Below are positions 8,339-16,112 of a stretch of DNA of 64,000 bases, in pieces. The notes beneath the pieces are model-generated. The model had not been told where the DNA came from and made no database searches. It saw only the letters and a program-made list of their open reading frames with translations. The DNA is taken from the NCBI RefSeq assembly GCF_038561935.1, contig NZ_CP102770.1:2542001-2606000 (forward strand). Reading direction: 5' to 3'. Made by a program: the position numbers and the translations under genes. How positions within the stretch are numbered: the first letter of the stretch is position 1; the number at the start of each line of letters is the position of its first letter. This DNA comes from Myxococcus stipitatus (GTDB lineage Bacteria; Myxococcota; Myxococcia; Myxococcales; Myxococcaceae).

Positions 8339-10810
8339 ATGACGCTCCTCGCTGACGCCTCCGCCTCCACGAATCCTCCTGTCTCGCCTGGCCGGTCCCT
8401 CGCGCGGCCTCGCTGGAGCGTGCTCCTGGGGGCGCTGGTGCTGGCGCTCCCCGCCGCCGCGCAGGAGCCCGCGCCGCCTCCCTCCGCGCCAGCTCCGGTG
8501 GAGAAGGGGGAGATCTCCGGACGGATGCGCCCCTGTGAAGGGGGCGACCTGGGGCAGTCCGAGGTGTGGCTGCTCGACGCGAGCGAGCGCGTGACGACGC
8601 TGCGCGCGGATGCTCGGGGACGGTTCCTGGCCAAGGACCTCGCGCCCGGGGCCTACACGCTGCACGCGTATGTGCCCGGCTGTGAGCCCCAGTCCTATCG
8701 CGTGCAGGTCGCCGCGGGAGAGCGCGCGGACGTGGACGCGGCGCTCACGGAGAGCGTCACGCTGGAGACCACCATCGACGTGACGGGGAGGACGCTGAGC
8801 CGAGGCGAGGAGCGCACCCTGTCGGCCGAGTCCGTCCAGGTCGTGGAGCTCGAGGAGGCGCGTCAGCAGTCGGCGGACCTGGGCGAGGTGCTCAGCCGGG
8901 GCACGGGCGTCAGCGTGCAGCGGACGGGGGGCCTGGGCTCGGCCAGCCGCTTCTCGCTCAACGGCTTCTCGGGGGAGCAGGTCCGCGTCTTCCTGGATGG
9001 CATCCCGCTGGACATGGCGGGCTTCGGCCTGGGGCTGGCCAACGTGCCGGTGAACCTGCTCAAGCGCGTGGAGGTCTACCGGGGCGTGGTCCCCGTGCGC
9101 TTCGGCGCCGACGCGCTGGGCGGCGCCGTCAACCTGGTCTCCTCGGACGGTGACGAGCCGAACGGGGCCTCCATCTCGCTGCAGGCGGGCTCGTACGGCA
9201 CGTACCGTGGCGCGCTGTCGGGGCACTACAAGCTGGGGGAGTCGGGGTTCTTCCTGAAGGGGCATGCCTTCGGGGACCTGGCCCGCAACAACTACAAGGT
9301 GGACGTGGAGGTCGCCGATGCGTCCGGCCGCCTGGGGGCCGCGCGTGTGCCGCGCTTCCATGACGGCTTCGCCGCCGGGGGCTTCGGGCTGGAGGTGGGA
9401 GTCGTCGACCGGCCCTTCGCGGACCGCCTCTCGCTGCGCGTGTTCGGCACGCGGGCTCGCAAGGAGCTGCAGCACAACGTGGTGATGACCATTCCCTACG
9501 GCGAGGCCCGCTCCGCGGAGGAGAGCCTGGGCGCGCTGGCGACGTGGTCCCACCAGCGGCTGATGGACGGGAAGCTGCGGCTGGAGGGCGTGGGGGGCTA
9601 CAGCCGCCGCGACACGGACTTCCGCGACATGGCGCTGTCCGTCTACGACTGGTACGGCAACCGGGGCGTGGAGCGCCGCCAGCCGGGTGAACTGGACAGC
9701 ACGCCCGCGGACCAGGTCCTGCGGCAGGAGAGTGTCCTGGGGCGCCTGCATGCGGCCTACGTCCTTTCCGCGACACAGCAGCTGCGGGTCTCGTTGGCGC
9801 CGACCTTCGTGACGCGTGGAGGTGAGGACCGGCTCAAGCGCGGCACGGACCAGAGAGATCCGCTCAGCGCGCAGCGGGACCTGCTCACTGGCGTGGGGGG
9901 CCTCGAGCACGAGCTCTCCCTCTGGGATGGGACGCTCAAGAACGTCGCCTTCGTGAAGGGCTACCTGATGCGCTCGACGTCGGAGGAGGCGCTCCCCGAG
10001 GGCGGCTTCCGACGGCAGGACCAGGCCACGGAGCGCCTGGGCATCGGTGAGAGCCTGCGGTTCTTCCTGCCGCACGGGCTGATGCTCAAGGCCTCCTACG
10101 AATTCGCCACGCGCCTGCCCGGGCCGGACGAGCTGTTCGGTGACGGGGTCATGGTGCTCGCGAACGTGGGACTGCGGCCCGAGGTGAGCCACAACGCCAA
10201 CCTGGAGCTCTCCGTGTCGGACTTCCGCACCGGGGTGGGCAGCTGGCGCGGCAGTGTGGGTGGCTTCGCGCGGCTGGCCGACCAGCTCATCGTCCTGCTC
10301 GGGGACGACACCACGCTGAGCTACCAGAACGTGTACGCGGCGCGCTCCCTGGGCGTCGAGGCCTCCGCGGGCTGGACGTCGCCCGGCGAGTGGCTGTCGC
10401 TCGACGCCAACAGCACCTGGCAGGACTTCCGCAACGCCGGCGGGGCGGGGGCCTATTCGTCCTTCGAGGGAGACCGCATCCCGAACCGTCCGTGGCTCTT
10501 CGCCAACCTCACCGCGAGGCTGCAGCGCGGCTCCCTCCTCCTCACGGGAGACACCGCGTCGTTCAGCGTCACCTCGCGCTACATCCACGAGTTCTACCGG
10601 GGCTGGGAGAGCCAGGGCCTGCGCGCGTTCAAGCAGAAGGTCTCCTCGCAGCTCACCCACTCCCTGGGGCTCTCGTACACGAAGCCGGGCCCCGTCACCC
10701 TGGGCGGGACGTTCGAGGTGCTGAACGTGACGGACGCGAAGACCTACGACTTCTTCGGCGTGCAGCGCCCGGGCCGCGCGCTGTCCTTCAAGGTCACCGC
10801 GGATTTCTGA
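8339..10810 (+). CDS. TonB-dependent outer-membrane receptor
   Basis: The protein (823 residues from the chosen ATG) has a signal peptide (WSVLLGALVLALPAAAQ), a Pro-rich linker and a carboxypeptidase-regulatory-like domain (residues 45-125, with GRFLAKDLAPGAYTLHAY). The plug follows: ADLGEVLSRGTGVSVQRTGG, RVFLDGIPLD and YRGVVPVRFGADALGGAVNL. A 22-strand-type barrel ends in a terminal aromatic (VTADF). It imports a scarce ligand across the outer membrane using TonB energy; the neighbours point to a ferric siderophore or similar iron source. In-frame starts at 8270 (GTG, overlapping the PepSY stop) and 8282 (ATG) are also possible; 8339 gives the shortest signal-peptide n-region. A hairpin terminator follows. 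Confidence 0.9.
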   Translation: MTLLADASASTNPPVSPGRSLARPRWSVLLGALVLALPAAAQEPAPPPSAPAPVEKGEISGRMRPCEGGDLGQSEVWLLDASERVTTLRADARGRFLAKDLAPGAYTLHAYVPGCEPQSYRVQVAAGERADVDAALTESVTLETTIDVTGRTLSRGEERTLSAESVQVVELEEARQQSADLGEVLSRGTGVSVQRTGGLGSASRFSLNGFSGEQVRVFLDGIPLDMAGFGLGLANVPVNLLKRVEVYRGVVPVRFGADALGGAVNLVSSDGDEPNGASISLQAGSYGTYRGALSGHYKLGESGFFLKGHAFGDLARNNYKVDVEVADASGRLGAARVPRFHDGFAAGGFGLEVGVVDRPFADRLSLRVFGTRARKELQHNVVMTIPYGEARSAEESLGALATWSHQRLMDGKLRLEGVGGYSRRDTDFRDMALSVYDWYGNRGVERRQPGELDSTPADQVLRQESVLGRLHAAYVLSATQQLRVSLAPTFVTRGGEDRLKRGTDQRDPLSAQRDLLTGVGGLEHELSLWDGTLKNVAFVKGYLMRSTSEEALPEGGFRRQDQATERLGIGESLRFFLPHGLMLKASYEFATRLPGPDELFGDGVMVLANVGLRPEVSHNANLELSVSDFRTGVGSWRGSVGGFARLADQLIVLLGDDTTLSYQNVYAARSLGVEASAGWTSPGEWLSLDANSTWQDFRNAGGAGAYSSFEGDRIPNRPWLFANLTARLQRGSLLLTGDTASFSVTSRYIHEFYRGWESQGLRAFKQKVSSQLTHSLGLSYTKPGPVTLGGTFEVLNVTDAKTYDFFGVQRPGRALSFKVTADF

Positions 10811-10816
10811 GGCGGT

Positions 10817-10837
10817 GCCGGGGCGCTTCGCCCCGGC
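10817..10837 (+). terminator. Hairpin terminator behind the TonB receptor gene
   Basis: GCCGGGGCG (10817-10825) pairs perfectly with CGCCCCGGC (10829-10837) around a CTT loop, beginning 6 bases after the stop. Only a weak T content follows (ctggttcc). It plausibly ends the uptake operon. Confidence 0.6.
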
Positions 10838-11170
10838 CTGGTTCCATTCCTGGACAGCGGTCCTCTCGGGGCGGGAGAAATCCCGCTTCTGGGAGACGTA
10901 TCGCCCATCGAGCGGACCGCGGCGCGGGTGCGGGTCTTCGGACTCCCCGCAGGGCCGCGTTCCGCGTCCGTGAAATCACCGGGCGACTTGTGCGTCATCC
11001 CCGGGGATGGCCATGTGTTTCGACGCTTCCACGCAACCGGATTGCAGTCGTAGGCGACTTCCAGGGCGGAGCCCCGTTCCCTTCATGCCCGGTGTCAGAC
11101 CCGCACCGCATGATGGAGGGCTCAAAACCCGGGTCTCCACCGTTTCGTGAAGCCCCAGGAAAATTGTCTC

Positions 11171-11199
11171 TTGCGGACAAAGTAAAATTTCCGTAACAT
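11171..11199 (+). promoter_or_regulatory. Candidate sigma-70-like promoter
   Basis: TTGCGG (11171-11176) and TAACAT (11194-11199) are separated by 17 bases and lie in the only AT-rich pocket of this intergenic region. Matches to consensus are 3 of 6 and 4 of 6. The partial repeat TTGTC/GACAA flanks the -35 element. Assignment is tentative. Confidence 0.3.
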
Positions 11200-11281
11200 C
11201 TTTGTGACATCCGAGTACGCTAGCTCCTCTATTTTTCCAGAGGCGCCGAGAGGGGTAGGAGGGCCGGGGAGTTCACGGTTT

Positions 11282-11354
11282 CCAGGGACATGGCGAAGCG
11301 GATGTGACAGCAACCCCGTGCCTGTAGCGGCAGGGGTGTCCCCCGCCAGGGACA
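11282..11354 (+). promoter_or_regulatory. Leader RNA with mutually exclusive hairpins
   Basis: CCAGGGACA occurs twice, at 11282-11290 and 11346-11354. TGTCCC (11337-11342) can pair with GGGACA of either copy; the distal pairing makes a 6-bp hairpin with a 6-base loop. Between the copies lies a second stem, CCCC (11314-11317) with GGGG (11333-11336), extended by GCC/GGC. This geometry allows alternative folds, as in attenuators and riboswitches, 90-160 bases ahead of a radical SAM gene. It matches no riboswitch class I know. Confidence 0.4.
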
Positions 11355-11441
11355 GATTGTCTTTGTTTCGGGTGTCTTCGCTTGCTCAACCAAGGCTCCG
11401 CCGCCAATGACTGGCTGTGGGGCTGTTCTTCATTTCTGGCC

Positions 11442-12440
11442 ATGTCCGTGCGTATTCGAGAGCGTCACGAGAGTTGGGGCACCATCGTCTATGACAACCT
11501 TCGCGATGAGTTCTCCGCGAAGGTGTACGAGGGCTGCGAGCCCACGCCCCAGAGTCCCATTGGTTGTGGATGGCTGGTGACGGCCCCCTGCAATCTCAAA
11601 TGCATTCATTGCTATGGCAACGATGAGGACCTGCCGTCCGAGCGTCTCTCCACGCCCCAGCAGTTGAAGGTGGCCGACGAAATCATCCGTGCGGGAATCA
11701 TGCGACAGATTCTCTCCGGGGGTGAGCCGCTGATGCGCAAGGACACCTTGCAGGTCATCGAGAAGCTCACCGACAACGGGGTCGCCACCATCCTGGGGAC
11801 GAACGGCACGTTCCTGACGGCCCAGATGATGAAGACGGTCTCGAAGTGCACGCGCGTGGAGATCAGCCTCGACTCCATGGACGAGCGCGTGAACAACGAG
11901 ATTCGTCCCAGCCGCAACATCAAGGGCAATACCTACAAGGAGACGCTCCGGGCCATCGGCCTGTGTGTGGACAGCGGCGTGGCGCCGCGCATCCTGACGT
12001 GTCTGAACCGCCACAACAGCCAGCACGTGGAGGAGCTCGCCCAGTTCATCTACGAGCGAGGCATCCGCGACTGGGCCATCTCCTGGACGCTCAACGCGGG
12101 CCGCGCCTACCACATCTACAGCGAGCTGATGCCGGAGGAGACGAGCCACGTCACCGCCGTGGTGGAGAAGCTGCGCCTGCGCTACCCGGACATGCAGATC
12201 CGCCTGTCGGACCGCACCGTCAACTACAGCCGCTACTACTTCCTCATCTGGCCCAACGGCATCGTGGGCACGGAGGAGATTGTCACCGGCAAGAAGCTCT
12301 TCTTCAGCTCCCTGGTGACGGGCACGGTGAAGGACGGCTGGACGCGGGAGAACTACGACTGGGGCGCCCACTTCCGGAAGTGGGTGGGAGACCGCGTCCA
12401 GGTCATCCCCGCGGAGACCCGGGCGGCCCTGAGCGCGTAG
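11442..12440 (+). CDS. Radical SAM enzyme, substrate unknown
   Basis: The 332-residue protein carries the radical SAM cluster motif CNLKCIHC (CxxxCxxC) near residue 50, in the context WLVTAPCNLKCIHCYGN. It also shows SGGEPLMR (SAM-binding GGEP motif) and TILGTNGTF, which continue the partial TIM barrel. The C-terminal part (IWPNGIVGTEEIV, then KWVGDRVQVIP) has no cysteine-rich SPASM or twitch cluster, so only one 4Fe-4S cluster is expected. ATG 11442 is preferred; an in-frame TTG at 11382 adds 20 non-family residues. No strong RBS is visible at either. It heads a trio with a Nudix hydrolase (27 bases downstream) and a DMT exporter. The reaction cannot be named from sequence. Confidence 0.85.
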   Translation: MSVRIRERHESWGTIVYDNLRDEFSAKVYEGCEPTPQSPIGCGWLVTAPCNLKCIHCYGNDEDLPSERLSTPQQLKVADEIIRAGIMRQILSGGEPLMRKDTLQVIEKLTDNGVATILGTNGTFLTAQMMKTVSKCTRVEISLDSMDERVNNEIRPSRNIKGNTYKETLRAIGLCVDSGVAPRILTCLNRHNSQHVEELAQFIYERGIRDWAISWTLNAGRAYHIYSELMPEETSHVTAVVEKLRLRYPDMQIRLSDRTVNYSRYYFLIWPNGIVGTEEIVTGKKLFFSSLVTGTVKDGWTRENYDWGAHFRKWVGDRVQVIPAETRAALSA

Positions 12441-12467
12441 GTCTGGCTGTCACGAGGTCGCCGCGGC

Positions 12468-12962
12468 ATGGAACAGATGGATGTCATCGATGCGCAGGGG
12501 CAGGTGGTGGGCCGTGCGTCTCGCCAGGAGGTCTACGGCCAGAAGCTGCCCCATCGCATCGTGCATGTGATGGTGGAGCACGAGGGCAAGGTCTTCCTGC
12601 AGCGGCGCTCCCTGCAGATGAAGTTCATGCCGGGCCACCTGTGCACCTCGGCGGGAGGCCACGTCGACGCGGGCGAGGCCCCGCTGGAGGCCGCCCAGCG
12701 GGAGCTGCGCGAGGAGCTGGGGCTGGACAGTCCCCTCTCCCTCGTCGCGGAGTTCGTCTTCGATGACGGACACCACCGGCGCATCTTCCTGTACCGCACC
12801 CGGCTGGACGGGGCGATGCGCTTCTCGGAGCGGGAGGTGGGCGGCGGCCTCTTCCTCGCACCGGAGGAGCTGGGCCGCCTGCGGGATGAGCCCTGTCATC
12901 CGCAGCTGCTGCCCTGCCTGGAGCAGATGTTCCCGCTCTCGGGCGGCGGCGCGCGGCCGTGA
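12468..12962 (+). CDS. Nudix hydrolase, IPP-isomerase-like subgroup
   Basis: This 164-residue single-domain protein has a complete Nudix box, GHVDAGE then REL and EELGL (GX5EX7REUXEEXGU), at about residues 63-87. The preceding EGKVFLQRRSLQMKFMPGHL resembles the isopentenyl-diphosphate-isomerase/YfcD branch of the superfamily. Enzymes of this fold hydrolyse X-linked nucleoside diphosphates or isomerise IPP; the catalytic His/Cys pattern needed for true IPP isomerase is not clearly present, so hydrolase is the safer call. The stop overlaps the next start as TGATG. With the radical SAM gene upstream and an exporter downstream, it may act on the same small molecule. Confidence 0.85.
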   Translation: MEQMDVIDAQGQVVGRASRQEVYGQKLPHRIVHVMVEHEGKVFLQRRSLQMKFMPGHLCTSAGGHVDAGEAPLEAAQRELREELGLDSPLSLVAEFVFDDGHHRRIFLYRTRLDGAMRFSEREVGGGLFLAPEELGRLRDEPCHPQLLPCLEQMFPLSGGGARP

Positions 12963-13846
12963 TGGAGACCGTCCTCTATTCGCTGACGTCGGTGTTGCTG
13001 CGCTCGGGCAACAGCGTCTTCGACCGGCTGAGCTACGGGCTGCGCCGTCAGTCCATCCTCGTCCTCAACTTCGCCAACAACTTCGTCCCGTTCCTGCTCC
13101 TGGCGGCGCTGCTGCCGCTGCTTCCCTGGGAGAACAAGACGGGCTGGACGATGTATGCCAATCCCAAGCTCGCGCTCTTCGCGGCGAGCGTCCAGGGCGT
13201 GGCCTTCGCCTTCTCGTATGGCTTCCGTCACCTGACGGTGGCGCGGGTGAACATCGTCTCGCGGGTGGGAGATGTCCTCATCCCCCTGGTGCTGATGCTC
13301 GCCGGGCGCACGGTGCACTGGACGGAGTACCTGTTCGCCCTCGCCGTGTCCGGCTGCTCGCTGCTGGCGGCCGGAGGGATGTCGGAGAGCAGGAAGACGC
13401 TGTGGCTGCCCGCGTTCTTCATCACCGGGGCCGTCATCGTCCAGAGCCTCTGCGGTGAGCTGTTCTTCCAGGGGAAGTCGTCGGACGTGGCGACCAACCT
13501 GGAGGTGAGCACGGCCCTGATGTTCTGGCGGAGCGCCGTCTGCCTGGTGCTGCTGCTCGTCTTCGGCTCGAAGGGGCTGATGACGTCCCAGCTGGGCGAA
13601 CTGGTCGAGGACCGCCGGGCGCGCATCAACTTGATGGTGCGCGGCCTGTTCACCATGGGCAATCAGGTCGCCTTCGTCATGGCGCTCGCGACGGGGAACC
13701 GAGTCGTCGCCTGGCCCATCCTCAACTCGGTGACACTCTTCTCGCTGGTGTTCGCCAATGCCTTCATCCAAGAGGCGCCCGCACGGCGAGAGGTGTTCGC
13801 CGTGGTCGCCATCGTCTCGCTGGCCGTGCTCAAGGCCACGCTGTAG
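12962..13846 (+). CDS. DMT (EamA-like) superfamily transporter
   Basis: This 294-residue integral membrane protein has about ten hydrophobic helices in two halves, as in the drug/metabolite transporter superfamily. Examples are ILVLNFANNFVPFLLLAALL early and VFAVVAIVSLAVLKATL at the end. A GTG at 12959 precedes ATG 12962 in frame; the ATG overlaps the Nudix stop (TGATG), so translation is coupled. DMT proteins move amino acids, nucleotide sugars or drugs, often outward. As third gene behind a radical SAM enzyme and a Nudix hydrolase, export of a modified metabolite is a reasonable guess. The convergent GMC gene ends 7 bases away. Confidence 0.75.
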   Translation: METVLYSLTSVLLRSGNSVFDRLSYGLRRQSILVLNFANNFVPFLLLAALLPLLPWENKTGWTMYANPKLALFAASVQGVAFAFSYGFRHLTVARVNIVSRVGDVLIPLVLMLAGRTVHWTEYLFALAVSGCSLLAAGGMSESRKTLWLPAFFITGAVIVQSLCGELFFQGKSSDVATNLEVSTALMFWRSAVCLVLLLVFGSKGLMTSQLGELVEDRRARINLMVRGLFTMGNQVAFVMALATGNRVVAWPILNSVTLFSLVFANAFIQEAPARREVFAVVAIVSLAVLKATL

Positions 13847-13853
13847 CCCGCGG

Positions 13854-15404
13854 CTACTTCTTCAGGCCCGGCAGCACCTGATGCGACCAGCGCAGCGAGA
13901 GGGCGGTGAGCGTCAGCGTCGGGTTGATGGCGCCGTTGTTCGGGAAGTTGCCGTTGGTGAGGGCGAAGAGGTTCTTCGTCCCGAAGACGCGGTGCTGGCC
14001 GTCCACGACGCCCGACTCGGGCCCCTTGCCGAAGCGCACCGTGCCCACCGAGTGGTCGGCGCGGCGAATCACCCCCGAAATCCAGACGCCCGGCTCGTCG
14101 CAGCCCGCGGCCCGCATGACCTTCATCAGCGTGTCGGTCATCCACTGCCAGCGCGCCTGGAAGCCCGCGTCCACCGCGTAGTGCAGGTCCACCTTGCGCT
14201 CGCCCGGCGCGCCAGTGAAGCGCAGCCGGTTCTCCGCCTGGGGGAACTCCTCGATGAAGCCGTGGAGGTTGAGCCGGCTCTCCCGCGCGAAGGAGCCGAT
14301 GTAGCCGGGCGCCAGGTTCTCCTTGCGCACCCAGGCCTGCGTGTCCGGCTCCTCCGGGTACTCGGAGAAGAGCATCTTCCCGGCGGCCTGCTGCTCGGGC
14401 GTGTCGAAGTGCCGGGAGAAGAGGGCGGGCATGGGGACCTCGCGGCCGTTGAACTCCCGAGGCGCCTTGAGCAGCTTGCCCTCCACCTTGAGCATCGGGT
14501 GCGTGAGCAGGTAGCGCCCGAGCGTGGGCAGGCGCTTCTCGTCGAAGCCCGAGTGCCACAGGAGCTTGGGCGTCTCCAGCGCGCCCGCGGCCACCAGCAC
14601 GGCGTCCGCCTTGAGGGTGGCTCTGCCGCCCTCGGGGGTGCGGTAGGTGACGCCCTGGGCCACGTCGCCCACCATGTCCACGGAGAGCACCGGGCTGTTG
14701 TCGATGAGCTTGAATCCGGGATGGGCCTCCAGCTCCGCGTGCAGCAGGGTGGGGTCGAAGCGCGCGCCCATGGGGCAGTAGCGGCACGTGCCGAACGTCA
14801 TGCACGGGCCGCCCACGCCCTCGCCGCCGGGGCCTCGGCGCGACATGGGGATGTGGTCGTAGCTGATGCCCAGGGACGTCAGGGCGTGGCGCACCGGCTC
14901 CGCCTCGACGGGATACGGCGGGCTGTCCCACTTGTACGGCGCGGAGCGCCAGGGCGTGGGGTGCGAGGGGGCCGGCGTGTTGGGGCCGGTGACGTTGAGC
15001 AGGGACTCGGCCTGGCAGTAGTAGGGCTCCAGCTGGGCATAGCCGAACGGCCAGTCGATGCCCTTGCCCGTGCGCGAGTGCAGCTCGAAGTCCTCGGGCT
15101 GGAGGCGCGGTGTCCAGCCGCTCCAGTGCAGCGTGGAGCCGCCCACGGCCATCAGCCGGCTGCCTTTGATGAGGTAGTGGTCGCGCTCGGAGACGCCCTG
15201 GGGGCGGGTGTTGGCGTCGCCCTGGGTGTCCTCACAGGCGTTGTACGGGCGCACGCCCGTGGTGACGAAGTCCAGCCAGCGGCGCCCGTCCCGCATGCGC
15301 GTCCGGGGGCCCGCTTCGACCATCACCACTTCGTAGCCCCGCTCCAGCGCGGCCCGCGCGGTGACGGTGGCGGCGATACCACTTCCGACGATGCACAGCC
15401 TCAT
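13854..15404 (-). CDS. GMC oxidoreductase, FAD subunit
   Basis: This 516-residue flavoprotein starts with a dinucleotide-binding motif, CIVGSGIAATVTA, and EAGPR at residue 31. It shows the GMC segment KGSRLMAVGGSTLHWSG and a C-terminal GMC domain ending GNFPNNGAINPTLTLTAL, where the conserved Asn/Pro/Thr contact FAD. The stretch GTCRYCPMGARF holds two cysteines typical of the gluconate/sorbitol/2-keto-gluconate dehydrogenase branch. Such enzymes oxidise alcohols or sugar acids and feed electrons to the membrane chain. The partner subunit is encoded 31 bases upstream. The substrate is not readable. Confidence 0.87.
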   Translation of the reverse strand: MRLCIVGSGIAATVTARAALERGYEVVMVEAGPRTRMRDGRRWLDFVTTGVRPYNACEDTQGDANTRPQGVSERDHYLIKGSRLMAVGGSTLHWSGWTPRLQPEDFELHSRTGKGIDWPFGYAQLEPYYCQAESLLNVTGPNTPAPSHPTPWRSAPYKWDSPPYPVEAEPVRHALTSLGISYDHIPMSRRGPGGEGVGGPCMTFGTCRYCPMGARFDPTLLHAELEAHPGFKLIDNSPVLSVDMVGDVAQGVTYRTPEGGRATLKADAVLVAAGALETPKLLWHSGFDEKRLPTLGRYLLTHPMLKVEGKLLKAPREFNGREVPMPALFSRHFDTPEQQAAGKMLFSEYPEEPDTQAWVRKENLAPGYIGSFARESRLNLHGFIEEFPQAENRLRFTGAPGERKVDLHYAVDAGFQARWQWMTDTLMKVMRAAGCDEPGVWISGVIRRADHSVGTVRFGKGPESGVVDGQHRVFGTKNLFALTNGNFPNNGAINPTLTLTALSLRWSHQVLPGLKK

Positions 15405-15435
15405 GGTTGAGATTTCCTGTCGGAGAAGAGAGGGG

Positions 15436-16002
15436 CTACGGCTCGTCGGACGCGCGGAAGGAGCCCGACTCGCGCGGCGCGTGCCAGAGCCCGCCCATGT
15501 AGCCGTTGAAGTTGCCGAAGCCGAAGGCGCGGAAGCCCTCGCTGAGGAGGGACATGATGGCGAGCTCGCCCACCACCTTCACCCGGTGGAGCTCGTTCAG
15601 CTCGGAGAGCCAGGCGACGGAGAGCTGTGCGGGGCGGCGCACCTGCTCGGCGTAGTTCGTGTAGGTCGCCAGATAGGACGGACGCTCCTCGCACTTGAGC
15701 CGCAGGTAGGTCTCCAACATCGACTCGTTGAGCTTTCCATCCATGCCCACGAAACGTGAAACCATGCGGGCCGTCTCGCGCAGGGCCTCCAGCACGGTGT
15801 CCGTCAGGGGCCCCGCATGGTCCGGCGCGAGGAGTTGGACGGATGTCTGTTGGGGGGACGGAAGGGTGGGTTTGAGTTGGAGTGTCCCGCAACTGGACGC
15901 CACCACGCCGAATCCCAGCCACTGCAATATCTGGCGGCGATTCAGCTGCGCATCCGAGTGGACAGCCGCACCGGAGGAGGGAGGTATCACGACGTTTTTC
16001 AT
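15436..16002 (-). CDS. Tat-exported partner subunit, gluconate 2-dehydrogenase subunit 3 type
   Basis: The 188-residue protein has a twin-arginine type leader, NRRQILQWLGFGVVASSCG (RRxxL followed by a hydrophobic stretch and Cys), and a helical mature domain. It precedes the FAD-GMC subunit in the same operon. Known gluconate-2-dehydrogenase-type complexes pair a FAD subunit with a small Tat-carrying subunit that helps export the folded complex; size and context match. The usual third partner, a multi-heme cytochrome c, is not adjacent. The Cys after the leader could also be lipidated. Confidence 0.65.
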   Translation of the reverse strand: MKNVVIPPSSGAAVHSDAQLNRRQILQWLGFGVVASSCGTLQLKPTLPSPQQTSVQLLAPDHAGPLTDTVLEALRETARMVSRFVGMDGKLNESMLETYLRLKCEERPSYLATYTNYAEQVRRPAQLSVAWLSELNELHRVKVVGELAIMSLLSEGFRAFGFGNFNGYMGGLWHAPRESGSFRASDEP

Positions 16003-16112
16003 GACGGGCTCGACGCGGATGGTGCCTCAGTCCTCCTCTTGGAAGCAAGGGGTGAGGACATTGCCTCGCTCGGGGTTTCCATGGCAAAGAACACAGGAGG
16101 AGAAGTGAAGTT

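Larger units (their letters stand above)
10838..11441. other. Non-coding stretch ahead of the radical SAM operon
   Basis: About 600 bases without a convincing gene on either strand; the short open frames here show no family features or RBS. The first half (to about 11140) is ordinary GC-rich spacer. Positions 11140-11240 are distinctly AT-richer and hold a candidate promoter. The remainder holds a short stem CCTCT/AGAGG (11226-11230 with 11239-11243) and a compact set of hairpins at 11282-11354. The region would form a leader of roughly 240 bases for the downstream gene. Confidence 0.6.

Noticed and set aside
8132-10660. Long minus-strand open frame opposite the TonB receptor
   Set aside because: High-GC shadow frame without motifs; the plus strand holds a clear signal peptide, plug and barrel.
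11290-11355. Possible cobalamin riboswitch because of a GCCAGG-like box and GC-rich stems
   Set aside because: The conserved cobalamin core is missing and the downstream gene is not a cobalamin gene; kept only as an unclassified structured leader.
10878-11410. Several short open frames in the intergenic region
   Set aside because: None has an RBS, family motif or leader, and they overlap on both strands in ordinary GC-rich spacer.
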